NCBI RefSeq assembly: GCF_039523735.1
Contig: NZ_BAAAFW010000050.1
Span: forward strand, 1 to 64,000
Origin: Tatumella punctata
GTDB lineage: Bacteria > Pseudomonadota > Gammaproteobacteria > Enterobacterales > Enterobacteriaceae
Direction: 5' to 3'
Length of the DNA: 64,000 nucleotides
A program made the translations under genes and the position numbers. Numbering within the stretch: position 1 is the first letter of the stretch; each line of letters starts with the position of its first letter. Below are positions 56,077-62,808 of this stretch, piece by piece. The notes below the pieces were generated by a model. That model saw nothing but the letters and a program-made list of their open reading frames with translations. It made no database searches and was not told the origin of the DNA.

Positions 56077-56544
56077 ATGAAAGGCTGGCTGCTTGCTGTG
56101 CTATCCCTGTTATCCCTGCATTGTACTGCCGCCGATTGTTTTGAAAGTTCGGCCCGCCATTACCATCTTAATGTGAATTTACTGAGGGCGATCAGTGAGG
56201 TTGAGAGTCATGGTGTGGCTGACCGTATCGGTGTTAACCGGAACCTGCAGGGCCGGGTTATCAGCAGGGATTATGGCTTAATGCAGATTAATTCGGTACA
56301 TATTGCCGGGCTTATCCGCCAGCATCGGATCACCTCGGCAGCTGATTTGTTGAAAGACGGGTGCCTGAATATTGACACCGGAGCCGCGATTCTGGCCCGT
56401 CACCTGAGGTATTGTGGCAATAACTGGGCCTGTCTGGCGACCTATAATACGGGTTTTTTACAGGGCCGGGATCCGGCAAGGCAGCGCTATATTCATAAGG
56501 TTTATCTGACATATATCAGGTATTCACATCGGGAGGAGGACTAA
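56077..56544 (+). CDS. pilT: lytic transglycosylase PilT
   Basis: A 155-residue exported muramidase of the SLT/VirB1 fold that opens peptidoglycan for the pilus. It has a signal peptide (WLLAVLSLLSLHCTAA), the catalytic Glu in AISEVESHG near residue 44, RDYGLMQINS near residue 70 and a C-terminal CLATYNTGF. In the R64 naming it is PilT and is unrelated to the retraction ATPase of that name. The ATG at 56077 comes four bases after the pilS stop. Its end shares a base with the pilU start (TAATG). Confidence 0.9.
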   Translation: MKGWLLAVLSLLSLHCTAADCFESSARHYHLNVNLLRAISEVESHGVADRIGVNRNLQGRVISRDYGLMQINSVHIAGLIRQHRITSAADLLKDGCLNIDTGAAILARHLRYCGNNWACLATYNTGFLQGRDPARQRYIHKVYLTYIRYSHREED

Positions 56545-57158
56545 TGCTCAGCAGCATACTGTTATTTATCCCGGCGGGTATCCTGATGGTCAGGCAGTCA
56601 CAACAATTTATTCGCGGACATCAGGGGATCCAGCCCGCAGCTACGCTGATGCTGTCAGTGACGGGGATGTTCAGTGCACTCTACGGTATGTATCTGGTGG
56701 TGCCTGAACCTCCCGCCAGCCCGCCAGTGATCGGGGTGTTTTTAGTATGGGGAATTTTATTTACCGTTATTGATATCAGTAATTTCTGGCTGCCATTACG
56801 TTTTACGATGAGTTTCACGCTGAGCGGATTATTAATCATCTTATTACAATGTGGCACTGATAAAATAATCAACTGCTCTATTGTCTGGGTGGTTTTCTTT
56901 TCATCATTTCAGCTGGTAAGGATAATTTCGCTGTCCATAAATCAGGACTCTATCGGCCAGGGAGATATCTTTTTTATTAGCGGAATGAGTTTCTGGATGG
57001 GATGGCGTGAAATATGTATGGTGGCCGGAAGTGGTTTTTTGTTGCTTTTTCTTTCCGCTCTGATGATTAATAAAAGGGTATTACCCTATGCGCCATATTT
57101 TTTTGTTGCTTTCGCCCTATGGTCAATGACAGGTTTCATTAATTTAATAAAGATATAA
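56544..57158 (+). CDS. pilU: prepilin peptidase PilU (A24 family)
   Basis: A 204-residue, highly hydrophobic A24-type aspartyl peptidase that should cleave PilS and PilV leaders. The two active-site aspartates are visible in LFTVIDISNFWLPLRF near residue 76 and in SIGQGDIFFISGMSFW near residue 137 (GxGD-type). It lacks the N-terminal methylase domain of PilD, like R64 PilU. It sits between pilT and pilV. Confidence 0.88.
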   Translation: MLSSILLFIPAGILMVRQSQQFIRGHQGIQPAATLMLSVTGMFSALYGMYLVVPEPPASPPVIGVFLVWGILFTVIDISNFWLPLRFTMSFTLSGLLIILLQCGTDKIINCSIVWVVFFSSFQLVRIISLSINQDSIGQGDIFFISGMSFWMGWREICMVAGSGFLLLFLSALMINKRVLPYAPYFFVAFALWSMTGFINLIKI

Positions 57159-57165
57159 TAAATGT

Positions 57166-58581
57166 ATGATAAAAATACATCGAGGAGATACTCTTTTTTC
57201 ACTGAGTCTGGTACTGGCCCTGATTCTTATTGCTGCACCGATAGGTTATCAGCGTTACAGTGATTATTTACAGCTTCAGGAGTGGATGGTGACGGCCAGG
57301 CAAACCAATATTTTTTCCGAGGCGGCAGAATATTATCTTAAAGATCATTATGCGGATTTACAGAAATCGCTGCTGGCAGAAAAAGTGGTTGCAGTCACCG
57401 CCAGGCAATTACAACAGCAAGGTTATCTGGGTAAAAATATCTCTCTGAAGAATAATCAGGGACAGCAGTATAGTATTTTTTTTACCCTCGACAATCTTAC
57501 AAATAAAAATATTACCGGATTACTTCTTTCGCGGCAGGGCGACCCCCTGAGTGAAAAAGGAATGCGTTATATTGCACGTCTAATGCATGGTGAGTCGGGA
57601 TATATCAGTGAAGATAATCAGGCAACAGGGGTTGATGGCAGCTGGCAGATAAACACGGCGTTATCCGGAATTCCGGCAAGCCGGGGACATCTCGCCATAT
57701 TACTCTCTGCAGATACTATGCATAGTGTTTTTAGTGAAAGTGACAGACTGTACCGTTATGCCGTTACCGGACATCCGGAGCTGAATCAGATGCATGCGGA
57801 TATAGACCTGACTCGCCATCAGTTGCGTAATGCCGGCGAGATTACAGCACGGGATATCTCGGTCAGTGACGGGGTATCATCGGGTAATCTTTCTGCAAAA
57901 TCAGGGATATGGAGTGGTGGCAATATCACCGCTGAAACGGATATTCGCTCAGTGGGCGGCTCACTGGTAACCCGCGGAGATAAAGGCTGGATTAATAGTA
58001 CCCATAACGGCGGGTTCTATATGAATGATGATCAATGGGTCAGGGTCTGGAAAGACAAAGGAATTTCAACGGCCGGAGAAATTCAGGCAGGAAAAATATC
58101 CGCTGACGGGAGGATGACAGCCAGGGAATATCTGGATATTAAAGGCAGTGCCTCACTGAATACCCCCTGTAGTGATGACGGATTAATTGCCAATGGCGGA
58201 AGTGCCGGTATTTTAATTTGCTATAACGGCCAGTGGGTCGGGTTTATGAAAAATAATATTCATCTGACCAGTCTTGGCGGACGTAGCGGGATATATCAGG
58301 GCGTGAATGGTACCGGAGCGATGGTATGGATATCAGCCAGTGGCGGGAATACGTCACTGAGTCGGGTGGCCGGAGACGGATATTGTTATAACTTCTCTGA
58401 TCTTCGGGCGATGGTTAATGGCATTCTGGTGGCGAATAACAGTAGTCAGGGTAAAAATATTACACCCAGCTCATCGGTTATTTTCGCTATTCCGCCTGGC
58501 GCCGGATTTTCTGTGGTATCACACCCGGCTCAGGCTTATGGATGTGGTAATGGTCAGTTCTCATTATCAGCCTATCAGTAA
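57166..58581 (+). CDS. pilV: minor pilin / tip adhesin PilV, no shufflon
   Basis: A 471-residue minor pilin of the R64 PilV type. The leader MIKIHRG precedes DTLFSLSLVLALILIAAPIG, a hydrophobic helix with no Glu at +5. The next ~330 residues follow PilV closely: DRLYRYAVTGHPELNQMHADIDL, repeats like ITAETDIRSVGGSLVTRG, and GGFYMNDDQWVRVWKDKGI. At GILICYNGQWVG, the point where R64 PilV switches into variable shufflon segments, this protein continues into one fixed C-terminal domain of about 115 residues with three cysteines or so. No 19-bp recombination repeats or rci gene are seen. The C-terminal domain should be the pilus tip ligand. Confidence 0.88.
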   Translation: MIKIHRGDTLFSLSLVLALILIAAPIGYQRYSDYLQLQEWMVTARQTNIFSEAAEYYLKDHYADLQKSLLAEKVVAVTARQLQQQGYLGKNISLKNNQGQQYSIFFTLDNLTNKNITGLLLSRQGDPLSEKGMRYIARLMHGESGYISEDNQATGVDGSWQINTALSGIPASRGHLAILLSADTMHSVFSESDRLYRYAVTGHPELNQMHADIDLTRHQLRNAGEITARDISVSDGVSSGNLSAKSGIWSGGNITAETDIRSVGGSLVTRGDKGWINSTHNGGFYMNDDQWVRVWKDKGISTAGEIQAGKISADGRMTAREYLDIKGSASLNTPCSDDGLIANGGSAGILICYNGQWVGFMKNNIHLTSLGGRSGIYQGVNGTGAMVWISASGGNTSLSRVAGDGYCYNFSDLRAMVNGILVANNSSQGKNITPSSSVIFAIPPGAGFSVVSHPAQAYGCGNGQFSLSAYQ

Positions 58582-58662
58582 ATTTAAAATAAATATAAGG
58601 AGGTGTTCTCAATATAAAACGATTGGCAGTATATATCACTCTCTATAACTACGGGGTTTATA

Positions 58663-59181
58663 ATGAATAAGATGATGAAAAGCATACTGGCTTTCTCGCT
58701 GGCAGGAACGTTTGTTGGCAGTGGGATGGCAGCAGAGACGTCAGCAACTCAGGAACCAGTGAGTGCAGCAACAACACCGGTCTATTATTCTCTGTCTGAC
58801 AGTAATGGCGGGGTATTTAACTACCTTAAAACAAAATATACCGCAGGCAGTGCCGATAATTACGATATTTTATTAGTGGGTGATTCACTGAATGCCGGCC
58901 AGTCATTAAAAAACACGGTAATTCAGGCATTAAATAATGGCAAACAGGTTATTTTCGATGGCAGTAAAGGCAGTACCAAAGCCGAGCAGTTAGCCAGTCA
59001 GATTATCGGGTCTTCAGTTGCGGCAGATGCCATTATGTTTAAAACATCACCGTCAGGTGATGGTTATCTGATGACGCCGGTTGAGCTGACAACCAGCCAG
59101 TACTCTGCCGAATTATTCTCAGACGAGAAAACCACGTCGTCTGTGAGTTCCGATAATACGCCGGACCAGATCTTCCAATAA
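58663..59181 (+). CDS. unrecognised exported protein A of the pil operon
   Basis: A 172-residue protein with a Sec signal peptide (SILAFSLAGTFVGSGMAA before ETSAT). The mature part has an alpha/beta look: VYYSLSDSNGGVFNYLKTKY, then NYDILLVGDSLN and NGKQVIFDGSK, ending in a Ser/Thr-rich acidic tail. It has no cysteine and no lipobox. I do not recognise a family. It begins 81 bp after pilV on the same strand, 15 bp before the next exported protein and with no terminator between, so it is very likely part of the pil transcript. CGGGGTTTATA precedes the ATG. Position parallels secreted TcpF/CofJ-type genes of other type IVb loci. Confidence 0.8.
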   Translation: MNKMMKSILAFSLAGTFVGSGMAAETSATQEPVSAATTPVYYSLSDSNGGVFNYLKTKYTAGSADNYDILLVGDSLNAGQSLKNTVIQALNNGKQVIFDGSKGSTKAEQLASQIIGSSVAADAIMFKTSPSGDGYLMTPVELTTSQYSAELFSDEKTTSSVSSDNTPDQIFQ

Positions 59182-59196
59182 TTCAGGGGACAAATA

Positions 59197-59802
59197 ATGA
59201 AGAAAATTTCACTGACATTATTAGCGGCACTGATTCCGCTATCGAATAGTTTTGCGGCCACCTGTTTTGTCGGACATACAGAAAATGTATTACTGACCAG
59301 TAATTCGAAAGCCTTTGCCCAGACTCAGGATCGCAATACCTGGGAAGACTGGATCTGGCGCGGGCCGGTGTATTTATGTCCGAAAGGCTCTGGCGGCGTG
59401 ACTGGCTGTACTTATATCTGGGGACAGACCAAAACCACGGGTTATCAGTGGGGCGGCACCGTAGGTTTAAATCTGAGTAAAATACCGGTGATTGGTGATG
59501 CATTGAGTCTGTTCAATGTGAGTGCTAACTATAGCCATCAGCAAAGTTTCAGCACTAACTACAACTGGAATATCAATGTTGCTCCCGGCTATTACGCTCA
59601 GCCGATTCAGGTCGTCGTACGGCGCTGGACACAGGGAAGCTATCGCGGGGGGTATGTCCATAACCCGACCACTAACTGCTCAATTGGGATTGCATCAGCC
59701 TCTTACCCGAACTGGTATGGCTGGGATAATAATGTGGTTGCAGGCCGCTGGACTGCCAATATTGAACAGTCACGTTATGCAAGTTATTACGTTCATAAAT
59801 AA
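59197..59802 (+). CDS. unrecognised exported protein B of the pil operon
   Basis: A 201-residue protein with a signal peptide ending NSFA before ATCFVG. The mature protein is rich in Trp, Tyr, Gly, Ser, Thr and Asn, with four cysteines (TCF, LCP, GCT, NCS) that could make two disulfides. It has alternating polar/apolar strands around GYQWGGTVGLNLS and SANYSHQQSFSTNYNW. A central hydrophobic stretch (KIPVIGDALSLF) lies between them. This beta-rich pattern faintly recalls pore-forming beta toxins, but I cannot name a family. AGGGGACAAATA precedes the ATG. It is the last gene before a strong terminator. Confidence 0.8.
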   Translation: MKKISLTLLAALIPLSNSFAATCFVGHTENVLLTSNSKAFAQTQDRNTWEDWIWRGPVYLCPKGSGGVTGCTYIWGQTKTTGYQWGGTVGLNLSKIPVIGDALSLFNVSANYSHQQSFSTNYNWNINVAPGYYAQPIQVVVRRWTQGSYRGGYVHNPTTNCSIGIASASYPNWYGWDNNVVAGRWTANIEQSRYASYYVHK

Positions 59803-59860
59803 TCCGGCTGAAGGGTAAAGCCGGCCCGTAACGGGTTGGTGATATTCCGGAGAGCACACA

Positions 59861-59890
59861 GGCGGCAGCGGATAACGTTGCCGCCTTTTT
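59861..59890 (+). terminator. terminator of the pil operon
   Basis: Stem GGCGGCA / TGCCGCC with an 11-nt loop and TTTTT, 58 bp after the stop of exported protein B. It is the first convincing terminator after pilL, which supports one long transcript. Confidence 0.85.
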
Positions 59891-59938
59891 ACTCGTGGCG
59901 GAGGAGATTAGGCTCCGGCCGGTTTATACCTTTGGATA

Positions 59939-60919
59939 CTAAATACGAATGACCAGTTTACCGAAATGGCTCTTCTCTCTCAGCGTTGTATAGGCAGACT
60001 CTGCTTCGCAGAAGTCAAAAACCTGATCAATATAAGGCTCGATACCGGTCCTGACCAGTGAGCTGAGAGTACTGACAGGGCCGACATAAATCCCTTGCAG
60101 TGTGATACGTTTCTCAAGAACAGACAGTGTATCAATGGGACCTCTGAAACCGGTGAGTACGCCCATCAGAGAGATACGCCCGCCAAACCGGGTCGCTTTC
60201 AGGGAGTCATTTAATGTCTGAGGACCGGCAACATCTACTGTTAAGTCTGCGCCTGTGCCGTTGGTCAGTGACAGAACCTCATCAGCCCATGCAGGGTTCG
60301 TTTTATAATTGATGGTGTAATCCGCCCCCAGAGCTTTCGCCCGTTGTAGTTTCTCATCGGAAGAAGAGGTGATAATGACGCGCGCTCCCGCCAGTTTTGC
60401 CAGCTGAAGTGCGAACACAGAAACCCCTCCGGTACCCAGCAGTAAGACGGTTTCCCCGGGTTGCAACGGACGACGTTCAAACAGTGCTGACCATGCAGTG
60501 ACACCGGCACACGGCAAGGTGGCGGCCTGTTCGAATGACATGCTGTCCGGGATAAGGGTGACACCGGAAGCCGGTACCCTGACCTGTTCTGTCAGCACAC
60601 CATTAACTCCCGGCCCGCCGAGGGAGCTGGCCTGCTTTTCTGCAGAAAATTCGCCTTCTGCCCAGCCGGGCATAAAACCGATCACCACCCGGTCACCGAC
60701 CTTTAATCCGGTGACTTTTGAACCAACTGCACTGATAACGCCGGCTCCGTCGGAAAGAGGAATATCTCCTTGTGTCTGCTCTGCGACCAGCAGATCACGG
60801 TAGTTCAGAGAAACCGCTTTTATATCTACTCGCACCTGTTCTTCGCCGGGTTCCGGTGCCGGTAACTCTGTCAGATGAAGTGCCGGTGAAATATTTCCTG
60901 TCAAGATATAGCCTTTCAT
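59939..60919 (-). CDS. zinc-less alcohol dehydrogenase / quinone reductase family protein
   Basis: A 326-residue medium-chain dehydrogenase/reductase without zinc ligands. SLNYRDLLVAEQ near residue 36 replaces the zinc-binding segment, and the nucleotide-binding loop is LLLGTGGVSVFALQLAKLAG near residue 165, followed by ITSSSDEKLQRAKALGADYTINY. It probably reduces quinones or enones with NADPH. The ATG at 60919 follows AAGGAGCATCATT. It diverges from an HxlR regulator around a short palindrome, typical of electrophile- or quinone-inducible pairs. Confidence 0.88.
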   Translation of the reverse strand: MKGYILTGNISPALHLTELPAPEPGEEQVRVDIKAVSLNYRDLLVAEQTQGDIPLSDGAGVISAVGSKVTGLKVGDRVVIGFMPGWAEGEFSAEKQASSLGGPGVNGVLTEQVRVPASGVTLIPDSMSFEQAATLPCAGVTAWSALFERRPLQPGETVLLLGTGGVSVFALQLAKLAGARVIITSSSDEKLQRAKALGADYTINYKTNPAWADEVLSLTNGTGADLTVDVAGPQTLNDSLKATRFGGRISLMGVLTGFRGPIDTLSVLEKRITLQGIYVGPVSTLSSLVRTGIEPYIDQVFDFCEAESAYTTLREKSHFGKLVIRI

Positions 60920-60966
60920 AATGATGCTCCTTGTAAAAAGAGTAGCCTGACAGGAAAATATATTTA

Positions 60967-60982
60967 TTGTAAGTACGTACAA
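60967..60982. promoter_or_regulatory. candidate HxlR operator
   Basis: TTGTAAGTACGTACAA has inverted arms TTGTA / TACAA around a GTAC-rich centre. It lies between the divergent reductase and HxlR genes, 17 bp before the HxlR ATG. HxlR/YodB-type regulators bind GTAC-centred palindromes. Confidence 0.55.
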
Positions 60983-60999
60983 ATAAAGCAGGTAGTATC

Positions 61000-61359
61000 A
61001 TGAATGATAGTGAAGAGCAGAATAAAACAGTGAGTAAATCACGGATACGGAAACCTCAGCGTACCGGGTGTGCCGTTGAAGTTACGTTGTCTGTGATTGG
61101 CGGTGTCTGGAAGCCCGTGATTTTATTCCATCTTCTTGGCGGAACCTTAAGGTTTAACCAGTTATGCAGGCGAACAGCATCTGCCACACCCAGAATGATG
61201 ACACTGCAATTGCGTGAACTGGAAGCTGATGGGATAGTTACCCGCAAAATTTATCCGGAAGTCCCTCCCCGTGTCGAATATTCACTGACCAGGCTGGGAA
61301 GGAGCCTTGAACCTGTATTACTGAGCATGCGTGACTGGGGAGAAAAATTTGCAGAATAG
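61000..61359 (+). CDS. HxlR-family transcriptional regulator
   Basis: A 119-residue winged-helix regulator. The diagnostic GCAVEVTLSVIGGVWKPVILFHL near residues 23-45 (abridged: GCAVEVTLSVIGGVWK) includes the conserved N-terminal cysteine that in YodB, HypR and related proteins senses quinones or oxidants. RFNQLCRRTASATPRMMTLQLREL and the wing PPRVEYSLTRLG follow. It likely controls the divergent reductase gene and itself. A stem-loop with perfect 13-bp arms follows. Confidence 0.9.
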   Translation: MNDSEEQNKTVSKSRIRKPQRTGCAVEVTLSVIGGVWKPVILFHLLGGTLRFNQLCRRTASATPRMMTLQLRELEADGIVTRKIYPEVPPRVEYSLTRLGRSLEPVLLSMRDWGEKFAE

Positions 61360-61400
61360 CAGCGCGGGCACGGTGTGTTTGTTGTTATGGGCGGAGTGAA

Positions 61401-61439
61401 TAGCCTGTCAGTGAAAGATTTTCCTTATCACTGACAGGC
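61401..61439. terminator. stem-loop between hxlR-type gene and amtB
   Basis: Perfect 13-bp arms AGCCTGTCAGTGA / TCACTGACAGGCT with a 13-nt loop, between two convergent genes. It has no T-run on either side; a terminator role is inferred from its position. Confidence 0.55.
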
Positions 61440-61445
61440 TGTGGG

Positions 61446-62744
61446 CTAGTTATTACCGAAACGATATCCGGTTTCACCGTGTTCTGTAATATCCAGGCCT
61501 TCTGTTTCGTTTTCACGGCTGGTGCGCAATCCGCCGCATATTTTTGCCGCCAGCATTAAAGCAATCCAGCTGGTCAGTGCAGAAAAGACGAGAGTAAACA
61601 GAATGACTCCGACATTCACCAGTAATTGTTCCGTAAGGTGACGTCCGGCAGAAAAACCGCTTCCTCCCAGAAGGGTCAGGGCAAACACGGGGGTCAGTAT
61701 TCCCCCGACAATACCGCCGATACCATGAATAGCGAAGACATCGAAGGCGTCGTCAATATTCAGACGTTGTTTAATTCGGCCAATAAAAAACAGACACACA
61801 GGCGCGGTCAGTAAGCCGACACAGATTGCCCCGGCAGGTCCGGTATATCCGCAGGCCGGAGTAATTCCGACCATCCCCGCCACGGCACCGGTAATAATGC
61901 CAAGTAAACCGGGACGTTTATGAATCCGCCATTCGAGAAGCATCCAGGACAGCGCTCCTCCGAATCCGCCCAGCAGGGTATTAAGAATCACCAGCATACT
62001 GTAACCGTTAGCTGCCAGCGCACAGCCGCCGCAAAAACCCAGCCAGCCGAGCATCAGCAGAGAGCCGCCGGTCATCGTCATTGTCATATTGTGGGGAATC
62101 AGTGCGGATGTCCGAAATTGCTGACGACGGCCAATCATGATTGCAGCCGTCAGGGCGGCTACCCCGGAATTAATATGTACAACATCGCCCCCGGCAAAAT
62201 CCTGTACCGACAATGCAGCGATCCAGCCGCCGCCCCAGGCCATATGTGCCAGCGGGATATAGTTAATAGTGGCCCACAGAGCAATAAAAACCAGCATCGA
62301 AGAGAAGCGTATCCGTTCAGCAAATGCGCCGGTAATTAGCGCCGGAGTGATGGCAGCAAAAGTCAGCATAAAGAAGACATAAACATATTCCGGTACGGTA
62401 CCGGTGAGGGAATCTGTAGTGATATTCCGCAGAAAAACTTTCTGACCACTGCCAATTACAGGGTTTAGTGAGTGACCATCGGTAAATGAAAAGCTGTAGC
62501 CATACAAAACAAAAATAACGCCAGTCAGTGCCGTGACGCTAAATACTTGCGTTAATACGGATAATACATTTTTACTTTGTGCCATCCCGCCGTAAAACAG
62601 GGCCAGTCCCGGTAATGTCATCAGCAATACCAGTGAGGCCGTGATAAACATAAACGCTGTATCACCACTGTTTAATACAGGTGCAGCGAATACCGGAAAA
62701 CTGCACAGTAAAACCGGCAACGCCAGCAGCATTGTTTGTTTCAT
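61446..62744 (-). CDS. amtB: ammonium transporter AmtB
   Basis: A 432-residue Amt/Rh channel with a signal peptide (LLALPVLLCSFPVFA) and about eleven transmembrane helices. The pore histidines are in DVVHINSGVAALTAA near residue 165 and FAIHGIGGIVGG near residue 312; TGAFAERIRFSSML is the Amt signature. In E. coli amtB follows glnK; no PII gene is visible here. Instead it lies 64 bp downstream of a glutamate-synthase-like gene on the same strand, which suggests ammonium uptake linked to an unusual glutamate or N-methylglutamate-type pathway. Confidence 0.94.
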   Translation of the reverse strand: MKQTMLLALPVLLCSFPVFAAPVLNSGDTAFMFITASLVLLMTLPGLALFYGGMAQSKNVLSVLTQVFSVTALTGVIFVLYGYSFSFTDGHSLNPVIGSGQKVFLRNITTDSLTGTVPEYVYVFFMLTFAAITPALITGAFAERIRFSSMLVFIALWATINYIPLAHMAWGGGWIAALSVQDFAGGDVVHINSGVAALTAAIMIGRRQQFRTSALIPHNMTMTMTGGSLLMLGWLGFCGGCALAANGYSMLVILNTLLGGFGGALSWMLLEWRIHKRPGLLGIITGAVAGMVGITPACGYTGPAGAICVGLLTAPVCLFFIGRIKQRLNIDDAFDVFAIHGIGGIVGGILTPVFALTLLGGSGFSAGRHLTEQLLVNVGVILFTLVFSALTSWIALMLAAKICGGLRTSRENETEGLDITEHGETGYRFGNN

Positions 62745-62808
62745 GAGGTACCTCAGTAGTGACAGATTAACGGGCCTCTGTCACTGAGGCCCGTAACAGG
62801 AAGCGGGG

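Noticed and set aside
56077..56544. PilT as a retraction ATPase
   Set aside because: The protein is a short exported lytic transglycosylase (ISEVESHG, DYGLMQIN); only the R64 gene name coincides.
57166..59890. possible shufflon at the pilV 3' end
   Set aside because: No repeated 19-bp sites, no inverted partial pilV ends and no rci gene seen; the following genes have their own starts and signal peptides.
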